DNA of 64,000 bases, taken from NCBI GenBank assembly GCA_002221725.1, contig NJFT01000133.1:1-64000 (forward strand), given 5' to 3'. The stretch is from Scedosporium boydii (lineage: Eukaryota > Ascomycota > Sordariomycetes > Microascales > Microascaceae). Made by a program: the position numbers and the translations under genes. Below are positions 24,999 to 35,038 of the stretch, piece after piece. How positions within the stretch are numbered: the first letter of the stretch is position 1; each line of letters begins with the position of its first letter. The notes below the pieces were generated by a model. The model made no database searches, was not told the DNA's origin, and worked only from the letters and a program-made list of their open reading frames with translations.

Positions 24999-26528
24999 CT
25001 AAAGTTTTCCTTCAGTGCTAGCGGCCTCGGTTGTGACTGGTTCTTTTGTAGTGTCAGATTCGTGCGCATCCGACTTGCCGCTAGGCTCCGTTTCAACGCC
25101 AGGCTCGGATTTAGTCTGCGTGTCCTTCCCTAGATGCTCATCCTTTGCTTCCTCGACCTTTGGCTTATCGTCTCTTTCAGCAGTAGGTTCAGACTTAGTC
25201 GGCGCGTCCTCTCCTTTCAGCTCATCCTTTGCTTTCTCGACCTCCTCCTTATCGCCCGACGGCTTGTCATTTCCCGATGCGTCGTCCTCACCCCGTTTAG
25301 CTTCCGTAGTTATCTTGTCTTGTAGGTGCTGCTCTAGGTGATTGATAATTGCCTTTGGAAGGACGATCGATGATGGCTCAGCAGGGGCTCCAGTTTCGGA
25401 TGGTTCCTTGGGATCTTTCGCCCGGGCAGGTTCCTGCTCTTTCCCGGCAGCGTAATCCTTCAGTGACATGCCTTCGACGCTTTCCAGGAGCGACTCGACA
25501 ATCTCCTCGTCGAGCATCTTGAGATCCTCAGCCGGGCTCTCCTGTCTAAGACGTTGCCTAGCCACCTCCTCATCACCGACGATCTTTGCCCACAACTCAT
25601 TCAGCTCATCCAGCCATCCAAGCTCCTCAGCAAATTGCTTGATTCCCGCATCGCATGGTCCAAGCACGAGGACATCATCCGGGCGGCCTCCGAGAGTCCC
25701 AACGCGCTCCAAGTTGAAGAGGAGACGGGGAGTTTTCGGCAAACACAGGTCGGGCAGAGCGGCAAATGGGTAGACCGTCAGGCTAGTTCCGAGGATAATA
25801 ACTAGATCGGCGGCCCGGACAGCGTCCGAGTTCATAGAAAAGTCCGCCGGTAGCGCCTCGCCGAAGAAGACAATGTCTGGCTTCACGAGACCGGAGCACC
25901 CCGGTGTAACACATTTGGGTACGCGAGCCTGATGGACATGGATTTTCATCAGCTCGTCGGGGAAGGGACTCTTACACTCGATGCATCGCTGGGTGGCGAA
26001 GCTGCCATGAGCCTCTATGATCCTGTCGTGGGGTACGCCGGCTACCCTTTCGAGGCAGTCGATGTTCTGGGTGAAGAGTTTGTGAAGAAGGCCCTTGGTG
26101 GCGAGAAGAGAGATGAATGCATGGGATAGGGTAGGGTGGAAATTGCCTGGGTAGAGTTCCTTGGCTAGGACGTAGAATGGGAGGGGATTCTTGCGAAAGA
26201 ATTGAATGTCAAAGACAGCCTCGGGATACGGAAGATTTAGCCGGGCTAGATTTGCATAAAGGCCGGTCTTGGGAGACCGGAAGTCGGGGACTGGAAGAGT
26301 ATGAGATGTGAGTTGAACGAAGTCATAGAGAACAGATGAAAAGTAAGTTTGGGGACGGATGCATGAGCGCTACGTACTGCCAGCAGATGTTGAAATGCCT
26401 GCGCCGGTTAAGACCACGATTTGCTGAGCCTTGCCGTTTTTTATGAGAGACGCGACGGCCGAGAGCGATCGCTCCTCGAGCGTTACTGGGGTTCGCGCAT
26501 CGTCGACCTGGGACTCTTCTTGGCCCAT
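24999..26528 (-). CDS. hst2: NAD-dependent protein deacetylase, HST2/SIRT2-type sirtuin
   Basis: Removes acyl groups from lysines, using NAD; the HST2 branch is largely cytoplasmic in yeast. Two exons (26528-26378, 26290-24999; intron 87 nt) give about 480 aa. The NAD-binding loop GAGISTSAGIPDFR is rebuilt exactly across the junction. Then come TQNIDCLERVAG, the catalytic His in EAHGSF, and four zinc Cys in RCIEC and KCVTPGC. VKPDIVFFGE and ILGTSLTVYPFA complete the fold. After about residue 300 comes a long, charged, low-complexity tail with two related copies of a block ending TKSEP. MGQEES at the N-terminus has Gly2 and Ser6, compatible with N-myristoylation, as an inference. An in-frame upstream Arg-rich extension up to 26588 was not used. 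Confidence 0.93.
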
Positions 26529-27542
26529 TTTGCGGCGATGATTATGGCGACGGTCCTGGCGATGGCGAGGGCGATGGCGACGTCCCATGAAATGATCTAC
26601 AAGTTGGGCTGACTCTGTCAGTCAAAATCGAGTTTGACCTTGAGAGAGATCAACCAGCTTTGATGTCGATTCTGGGGCTGGCGATGCGATGAGGGGCAGT
26701 CGGATCGATAAGGCAACATTGAAATGGAACAATTCGAAGCCTACAGTCAATTTAAAGAATTCGCCTGCCTAAGAAATTTGAGGAGGGGCAGCACCTTCCC
26801 GACTGGCAGTAAGAAATAATACCGGACGTCACATTTGCGCTGTTTGAGAGGACGATTGTACAATTATATGGGTGGGCACCGCCTAAAACTTCATTCGTGC
26901 CCGGTATCCACACTTCAGGCTTAAATTCTGAGTGAGGATAGTGAACATTAAAATAATGTTAAGGACTCATTGAAGCCTCGGATTCATCCGAAACGAGGTT
27001 TACAGTTGTAATTGTACAGTCACGGCGATCTCCCATATTTCGGATCCGCAGCTAACAGATGTTCCTATCGCCAACGACCCTTCTTTCTGGGATGCCTGAT
27101 TCCTGGTTATTCGACCGCAGCCATGCCAGCCATGCCATTGAGAGCGCATGTAAGACCACGCGTTGGCCCTTGGTTTCTCGTGGTGTTTTGTATATCAGGC
27201 CGGCGTTGCATATTCAAAATAGCTGGGGGGGTACAGGCAGCCAGGTTCTTTAGGAGGCGCAAATGGACGGGTCTGAAGACCTAAAAAAACGAATCTTGAC
27301 TTCTGCATAGTGGCATGGCGTGCGAAAAAGTCGAGAAGAAATCCGAAATCACGAGGGAGAGTGCGCAAGTCGTATATCCTGGGGTGGGGGAAAGGGCCAT
27401 CAACCGAGGACGGTTTTTTGAAATTAGTCTTTTGGTTTATAGAGTAGTGTACATATACCGGTACAATAGGAGTCTGAATATAGGAACTTCGCCCCCTTTC
27501 GCGGTCCCCTATTCGACTCCAGTATGCAGCTCTCCCGACGGT
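26529..27542. other. Intergenic region between HST2 and MGR2
   Basis: About 1 kb with no supported gene; it is the promoter side of the sirtuin and the 3' flank of MGR2. Open frames here lack domains. Confidence 0.55.
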
Positions 27543-28157
27543 TTATTGAGACGAGGCCTGATCTGGCCGTCGGAAGGCCTGCCGAGCGATGATCATAGGC
27601 CGCATCTGCGACCGCATGTAGATTTCTTGTGCAACTGGGTGTGCGTCGGTTCGGATCACGCTACCGATAGCCATGAAGAAGCTGTTAATTGACCATGTTA
27701 GTATAATCTATTTTCCTCCTCCTCCTCCTCCTCCTCGGTAGGTATGTAAAGCTGAAAAGACGAACCCAAAGGTGGCTCCCGAGGCAGCCATGTATTGTCC
27801 AAGCGTTCGCATGATTCCGTTCGGGCCGGCGCCGTATCTGAAAATGGTTGTCGTTCCTGGAGGAGAAGAGTTAGGGATGTCTTCTATTGTGGTTGAGCTG
27901 TGTGAAACTATCTATCATACCGAAGATGAAGCCGATGATAACGCCGACGGCTGTGGACCACGGTTAGCGATTGCGCAAGTGTTTAATAATCGGAGCAATA
28001 CATACATCCACCCATCATAGCACCCATTGCAACTATATGAGCACGATTGTTAGCTAAAAAAGGCGCAGATACAGCTGGCTAAGAGCTCTGGACTCGTACG
28101 CTTCTGGGTGACAGAGGGGGCCTGGGGACCTCCGCGCTGGGGGGGAACAGGAGGCAT
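27543..28157 (-). CDS. mgr2: MGR2/ROMO1-type TIM23 translocase subunit
   Basis: A small inner-membrane protein that gates lateral release from the TIM23 presequence translocase in yeast. No single open frame shows the gene; it appears only after joining five exons: 28157-28100, 28032-28006, 27950-27921, 27856-27766 and 27681-27543 (114 aa). The product starts MPPVPPQRGGPQAP, then AMGAMMGGSVGVIIGFIFG (first membrane helix), then FRYGAGPNGIMRTLGQYM, ASGATFGFFMAIGSVIR (second helix) and a basic tail. This order and the two Gly-rich helices are characteristic of MGR2/ROMO1. Exons 2 and 3 are only 27 and 30 nt. Every junction has GT-AG ends; intron 4 carries a perfect TACTAAC branch site and a (GGA)n run. 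Start context and length agree with the family. Confidence 0.92.
27714..27736. repeat. (TCC)n microsatellite in MGR2 intron 4
   Basis: About seven and a half TCC units on the plus strand, read as (GGA)n in the MGR2 transcript, just upstream of the branch site of its last intron. Confidence 0.9.
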
Positions 28158-29906
28158 TTTGGGCGGAAGGAGGGCGGTTAACAGGCGGTTCTTAGATATG
28201 GAAGAGACTCAATTGAGGGAGAGGACAGCTTGGGGAGTTTCAATTCTCCGTTCTCTTGGTTGATCTAGTCGGGCGATATGCGATCAAGCTCGAACCAGGA
28301 AATCTTCCCACGGCAGTCGTCGGGACTTCGTGGCGTGTGGCTCGTGCCTCATCCCATTGTCCCCTTGAACCGCGTTTCTGAGGCGCAAAAAGTCTTGGAC
28401 TCTGCTCTGCTACTTTGTACTCACGTGGAATGGGTTTCTGCGAAGATAATCCGGTCGCACCAATAAGACGCGAGGGAAGTGGATCGATGCCAAAATGCAC
28501 TCCAGATACAAAGAACCCACAGTGTCATTTCTCGTCATGCACTTCTGTACGATGCTGAAACATCCGTCCAGTGAGCATGCTCTGTCTGAGCTGCTTCTGT
28601 TCCAACATGGCAGCATGTTCCTGCAAATGTCACCAGTCAGGCCCGACGCTGCCCCAACCTGGGGCTGCACTATTCCTCCTTCAAAGTACCGTGCAACTCG
28701 TCACTACTTCATCACGTGCATGTGACGAGTCCCAAGCCGACTTCGATTGTAGTGTACACGACATGTACTTCGTAGGATGCAGAGCAGGGAAGGATCGCCA
28801 TTTGAGGGTGTGGCGGCACCGAAATCACGGTTTAGGATAGTGGGCTTAAGGCCATTGTCTTTTGCTGCCCTTGGGACATTTATGAGGCGAGAATGGGCCT
28901 CTGAGCCAGGGATAATTTCGTAAGAGGTTGGTACAAAGTACATTGAACTCAAACTTCGAAGACAGGGCTCAGCGGTCAGAGCGACTTCAAGGTCTCAGGG
29001 CAAAGTGCCCGACTCAATTTGATGTTGAATAATCTCACCTCTGGACCCAGAATGACCTTAGCCTTCCCTGTTAGTGGGCTGGCTACTGCAACTACAGTCA
29101 CTAACCCTGGCACACACTGTGCTCATCCGCCCTGTGCTCGCCCTTACTTGCGAAAGTCCTCTCCGCAGTGTACAGTGGTACACTACACAGTCTTCGTCCC
29201 CTGCAACTCTCGTTGGTTCAGATGCACCGTGCAACTTCGGGGCTACAAGAACCTGGATCCCACAGTGCGTACTCCGTGCCGATTTATCACCTCTCTTCAG
29301 CCAGCGCTTAGCAAGTAAAACTCGGGAAGTTGGGGGGGCGACACCTCCTCTACAGTCCACTCACTCACTGTCCTGTCAGGAAAATCCTCGATTCTGTTCA
29401 TTCTCTCCGAGAGCCCACGTCCAGACATTCCCTCTCGCCTCGATCCCTTCTTTTTTTCCTCTGCCTGAATCATCTCCGATTTCGAGGTCTTTGCGAAATT
29501 CAAATTGCCTGGCACGTCTCACTTGACCCCCAGAGACTGGGCAAGGCCACTTTCCCCCGGCCGCCATCCCTACGGCCCCCCTGTTACGGTCGCGCCAATT
29601 GAGCCCCGGGCTCTGCTCTCTCAACTTGTCCAACCCGAAAATTCGCGACTTGTCCCTTTTTTTCAACTCGACCTTGGCCCACTATCCCCCTATCCCGCCA
29701 CTCACGAATACCGAAAAGAGGATCGTCAAAACGACATCGAATAATTAATTTCTACGCGTGCCCGTCTTCCGAGACCTCTATCAACTCACCAAGCTTCGAG
29801 CGCTACGCCCCCTAGGATACAGCAACAAGCACGAGGAACCTGCCGTAGCACAATCCAGGACGGCCCTTTTATTCTTCCTTCGCTCCTCTTACCACGATCC
29901 TCCCTC
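28158..29906. other. Divergent intergenic region between MGR2 and HAM-4-like gene
   Basis: Shared upstream region of two divergently transcribed genes. A perfect TACTTCGTA element lies at 28766-28774. The 3' half is pyrimidine-rich and likely the leader of the downstream gene. No further gene seen. Confidence 0.55.
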
Positions 29907-32387
29907 ATGACGGCCGTTGCAAACCCATCCTCCTTTCCTCTCAACAAACCAGGATGGGGTGGTAACGGCGGCCAGTCAATCTCACCGATGACAGACGACG
30001 TCAGGGCGATGTTCGGACGAAAAGGCCTTCAGCGATCCAACTCATCGTCTTCCATTTCTTCCAACTCATCCAGCTCATCGACCACCACCGTCGCTACCAC
30101 CAGCTCCGGGTATAGTGGCACACCCATCTCATCCAACGGCGAAGTCAGTCAGTGGCCGAGTACCGCGCCGAGAAAACGACCGCAGTCCAAAGGACCCTGG
30201 CCCGTGGGAAAGGATCATGCTGATCTAGCGAGGATGGCAGGAGGTAGGACGCCGATCATGAACGGCGGCCTTGGAGGAGGGGGAGGTCCCCCACAGCACC
30301 AACAGGCCGTCGGTCAACCCCAGAATCTATCTCAACAGGGTATTGCTGGGAGAACGCTTACCGACGGAATGACGACTGGCATCCCCGTACTTTATCTCTT
30401 GTCCTTGAATGGCACCTTTGAGCGCAAGACAATACAGGTTCCTTTCGCTCCGGACACGTTGCGAATAGGCCGACAAACTAACCAGAAAACCGTCCCCACG
30501 CCGGCGAACGGTTATTTCGACAGCAAAGTTTTGTCGAGACAACATGCCGAGATATGGGCAGACCGGACGGGAAAGATATGGATACGAGACGTCAAGTCAT
30601 CCAACGGTACCTTCGTCAACGGCACTCGACTTTCCCAGGAAAACCGCGAATCCGAACCGCACGAACTTCAGACGGCTGATCACCTCGAACTTGGCATTGA
30701 TATCGTCAGTGAAGACCAAAAGACAGTTGTTCACCACAAAGTCGCGGCGAAAGTCGAGCATGCTGGCTTTCTAAGCCCATCAAGCAACCTACTAGACATG
30801 CCCTTTGATAATCTAGACCCCGCGAATGGAAACGTCATCCCCCCCAATCAAGGAACCATGCATGTCCGCTCCCGGAACGGTGGGAACGCGGCTATAGTGA
30901 GCAACGGCCGTATAGTACCGGCCGCTGGGATGATGGGAGGTCCGGCAGGTGGGATGCCGCATCAGCGTGGATACTGGGTGACCCCCATCACAGCAGAGCA
31001 AATCGTCAAGCGGTTGCAGGTAAGTTTGGCTTCCGTCATGAGCGATGATTTTATCCAAAAAGTCTTCTCTTCAGACCTTTGATATCTAACCAAAAATTTC
31101 CAGGGCGAAATGCGCGGTGCGAGGTTGCAAGGCCAGGATCTTACGCGGACTGGCCAGTTCCTGTCTACCCTCTTGTCCAAGGATGATATCAAGGATCTTG
31201 ATAAGCCCGAGGTCCCTGAGCCGACTAAGCAGCAGCAGCAGCAGCACATGGTCAACGGAAACGGGATACATTTCCGAGCCGACCCCAAAGCTCGATTCTC
31301 TGATCCTCCGGCCCCCCCTCCGCAACAACCCTTACCAGAGAAACCCGATATCCCATCGCTGAAACGCGGTATTACCGAGCGTCCCAAATCGCATCCATCA
31401 AACACCTCGCCTATCCGCGATAATCTCAGTCAGATCTTGCAGCTACAAGAGGACCTTAAGAACACGAAGCGAGAGCTCGAGGGTCGTGATGCCAGGTTGC
31501 GCGAGCTTGAGGAATCTTTGCAGAAGGAGCGTCTGGCTAGAGAATCGGCCGAAGAACTGGCGAGGAAACTCGAGGAATCCGCGATATCCGCCACAATATC
31601 TGCTGCCGCCACTTTGGAACTGGAAAAGGAACAGGTCGAACTTGCGGAAGAGCTTTCGCACGTATATATGAACGGAATCGCCAAGGGTGGTGTTGAGAAG
31701 GCTCTTTTGGAGGAGGCATTTGAACCCCCACAGGAGCTTGTCGCGTCTGATGAACCTGATCATTTGGTTAATGGTGTCGAAAAGTCATTAGCAGACCAGG
31801 CTGAAAGCACAGCGGCTGCGGCCATAGAGTACCAGACGCGCATCGATGCCATGGCTTCCGAACTGCGAGATATGAAGGAGCAGCTCGAGCAATGGAGGAA
31901 GCGATGCGAAACGGCGGAGTCGGAACGGGATGCGGATAGGAAAACGCTCTCCGAGATGGTAACTAAGATTCGCCAGGACGAGGAAGCGAGGCAGGCCGCC
32001 GCCGCCGCCGCCGCCGCAGCAGCAGCAGCAGAAGAAGCGAGTCGAGGAAAGAGTCGAGGACGGCCGAAGAGTCGGAGACGGGGCGCGTCGGGCCAAGAGG
32101 ATCAGCAAGATCAAGGTGCACCTCGGGCTCTGTCATTGACTGGGAGGCCATCCACTGAGGATGAGTCCCTGGCAGATGGTGATGTGAGGGATGACTCGAG
32201 CGACAAGCCAACCCTGTCGAGGGCAAATACTATCACCCCGCAAACGTCACCACGAAGCGGGCTCTCACAGGACCAGGCTATGGTTGCAAGTCTTCCATAC
32301 GCATCAATGCTTGGGGTTGTCTTGCTCGGGATGGGATTGATGGCTTACATTAACGGCTGGCAAACTTCCCCAAAGCTTGACCGATGA
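29907..32387 (+). CDS. ham-4: FHA-domain, coiled-coil, tail-anchored protein (HAM-4/PRO45/SLMAP-like, STRIPAK component)
   Basis: The SLMAP-type subunit of the STRIPAK phosphatase-kinase complex in filamentous fungi, needed for cell fusion and sexual development in Neurospora and Sordaria. Two exons (29907-31019, 31104-32387; intron 84 nt) give about 798 aa. After a Ser-rich N-terminus, the FHA domain runs from about 158 to 271, with RIGRQ, LSRQHAEIW and SSNGTFVNGTRL binding motifs. Then come a QQQQQ run, a long Glu/Arg-rich coiled coil (about 470-700), an Ala12 tract from GCC/GCA codons near 31998-32030, a basic low-complexity stretch, and one C-terminal membrane helix (SMLGVVLLGMGLMAYI) with a short tail. 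This architecture matches the family; yeast Far9/Far10 are alternatives in name only. Confidence 0.88.
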
Positions 32388-33776
32388 TGTGCATCATCCT
32401 GTCCAGAGGCCATTAACTTGGTCCTTCTTCCACCTCTCCTCATTGTTCCAAATATTCTTTTCACGACAAGCTCAAGCTCATTGGGCTTATTTCATGACTG
32501 TCAGTTATTACTGTGTGGTGTTGGCACCGACACGCTCACAGCTGTTGCATTTATTGGTCCTATCCTTGCATCATACCTCTTCTTTTCCACTGCATGGCCG
32601 GCATTGAGTCTTTCTCACTACTACAAATACCACTGCTAGTACTACTACAAAATGGGGCTGCTTTGCCATGGAGACACCATTCTCAAGTCAAATACCCACA
32701 TCGAAACACATCTCTCTCCTTTGTCAACAACCTTCTTCCTCCTTTCCCCCAATATTTTATATTAGAGTTTCTGTGTATGGTCTAAAGTGTGATGAGGTTA
32801 TTATAGGATTCAGGGAACTCCGTTTTTCTCTTCTTTTTCCTCTGTTTTTTGGTCTTTTTTGTCTTTTTCCTTTGTTGAGCTCATTGTATCGTCTCTCTCT
32901 TTTTCAGCCCTCTTCCCCCCACATCTTCATTCTTTCCCTTGCCATATTACTTACTCCTCCTGAGAGGATCAAGGAGGCTGCTGGCAACTTTCTGTCAGGA
33001 ACTTGGTGTGTTGTGTGAGGTTTACGAGTCATACGGATCACTTGGTAGATGGAGAGGAGGGGTTTTTATAAAGGGGAAGTGGGGAGTTCATATGAGCAAA
33101 TGAATAGCCAGGCAATGGAGTTGTATCTTTCTTTCCGAGACTGTTTTTCCTGGCCTCTTTTCCTTTGATACTTGTGAGATGAAGAGGAGTTGTTTCTAAC
33201 TAGGTTCCTACTCGACGATTTCCGAGGACCAAGTCGCCCCAGGTTTGATGTCAAGTTCGGATAAGGGCCCCGATTTGGGGCCATCAATTGGCAACAGCTG
33301 CTCTGGCGGCAAATGCACGCGGGGTTCCACGGTGATTTTTAGCGCATCCACTGATCCAGCATCCACTGTGACTGCTTGTGTCTGGTGTCTTTCCAGTGTC
33401 CTGATCCGCCCACCCCGCCTTGCCCCTCCGTTGCATCACCCGATTCCAGCCAGAGCGAGCTTCCTGGTTTCAACTGCCGTTCTTGGTCACAACAGAAAAT
33501 CTTCATGTGTGAAAGGTCGAACGAACTCAATTGACAACTCAACTTCCCTTCGTGAGAGCAATTCCAATCGCGATATCAACCCAATTCGACACTAGACCTC
33601 TTCCGTTCCATCTGTCCTGCGAAGCAGAATCATCGTCTTCTCCCGTGGGGCTTTCTTTTCCAAGCTAAGCATCCCACCATCCCACTTTTGCCTCGTTCAC
33701 AACCCCTCCTCCTCCTCCCTCCTCCATCACCAAAAAAAACATAACCATAACCACCCGCGCAAACACAATCGAAACC
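32388..33776. other. Intergenic region between the FHA gene and QPRTase
   Basis: T/C-rich 3' flank of the FHA gene, then the promoter of the next gene. The last roughly 100 bases are rich in C and A, as expected for a leader. No gene recognised. Confidence 0.55.
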
Positions 33777-34781
33777 ATGGCGACAGAATCCCCCTCCCCC
33801 GCCCCCGAAATGCCCCTCGAAAAAGGCGACCTCTCCCACCTCCTCCCGCCGTCCTGGAAACCCCAAATCACCGCGTGGCTAGCCGAAGACACGCCCTCCT
33901 TCGACGTCGGCGGCTTCGTAGTAGGCGACGTCCCCCGCACGGCCATCCTCTGGGGCAAATCCGCCGGCATCCTGGCCGGCGTGCCCTTCTTCGACGAAGT
34001 CTTCAAGCAGTGCGGGTGCACTGTGACGTGGCACCTGCCCGAAGGCTCGCGCATCGACACGAGCGGATCGGGACCGGAGCCGACGGGGAAGATGAGGATC
34101 GCTACTGTCGAGGGCCCCGCGAGGGGGGTTTTGCTGGGGGAGAGGGTGGCGTTGAATTTGCTGGCTAGGTGTTCGGGGGTGGCGAGTTACAGTCGCGGTC
34201 TATTGTTGAATTTAAGGGGGGCGGGGTATACGGGTATTCTTGCGGGTACGAGGAAGACTACGCCTGGGTTCAGGCTGGTCGAGAAGTACGGCATGCTTGT
34301 CGGGGGCGCTGATACGCATCGTATGGATCTGAGCTCCATGGTCATGCTCAAGGATAACCACGTCTGGAGCAGGGGAAGCATCACGGATGCCGTGACGGCT
34401 GCGAGGAGCGCTGCGGGGTTCAGCGTCAAGATTGAGGTTGAGGTGCAGTCGGAGGAGGAGGCGGATGAGGCTATTGCCGCGGGCGCGGATGTTGTCATGT
34501 TGGATAACTTTACGGGCGCGGGCGTCAAGGCCGCTGCGAAGAGTTTGAAGGAGAGATGGGCTGGGAAGAAGCATTTCTTGTTGGAGGTTTCGGGCGGCTT
34601 GAGGATTGATAACGCTGAGCAATATGTTACGCCTCGTAGGTCCCCCCCCCCCCGGCGTTGCGCCGGCCGTCAGTTGTGCTAACCTCATGATATAGATGTC
34701 GACATCCTCTCGACGAGTTGCATCCACCAGGGCGTTCCCCACGTCGACTTCTCTCTCAAGATTCAACCTCCGCAGGCGTAA
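33777..34781 (+). CDS. Nicotinate-nucleotide pyrophosphorylase (quinolinate phosphoribosyltransferase)
   Basis: Converts quinolinate and PRPP to nicotinate mononucleotide, the entry of the kynurenine route into NAD synthesis (BNA6 in yeast). Exons 33777-34635 and 34696-34781 (intron 60 nt) give about 314 aa. Visible motifs are LNLLARCSGVAS, the GTRKTTPGFRLVEKYG substrate loop, GGADTHRMDLSSMVMLKDNH with its active-site Lys, and the barrel strands IEVEVQSEEEADEAI and DVVMLDNF. The second exon adds VDILSTSCIHQGVPHVDFSL, which closes the barrel. The intron starts GTAGGT and runs through a C-rich stretch. The sirtuin encoded 7 kb away consumes NAD, but the two genes are not adjacent, so no linkage is claimed. 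Confidence 0.95.
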
Positions 34782-35038
34782 ACGGAAAAGAAAGAAAATC
34801 GTCACCTTACTGTTGTAAATCATGTCGACTATAAACGCCGGGTCACTCTTCGAGGATATAGACAATAATTATACAATCTACAAGTGAACGATGATGTATC
34901 CGAAAGGGGTATATTGCCTATTATACAGACGAGATGCGCCCAACCGTTCTATGTAATTTACTAGTACCATCTTTTTCCACCTTTTTACATACTCGTACAT
35001 ACGCCCTTTCTTCAATCGTACACCCCTCCTTCACTCAC
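34782..35038. other. Convergent gap between QPRTase and RSM22
   Basis: A 257-bp gap between two converging genes; it must hold both 3' untranslated ends. A/T-rich stretches are present, but I cannot fix poly(A) sites. Confidence 0.6.
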
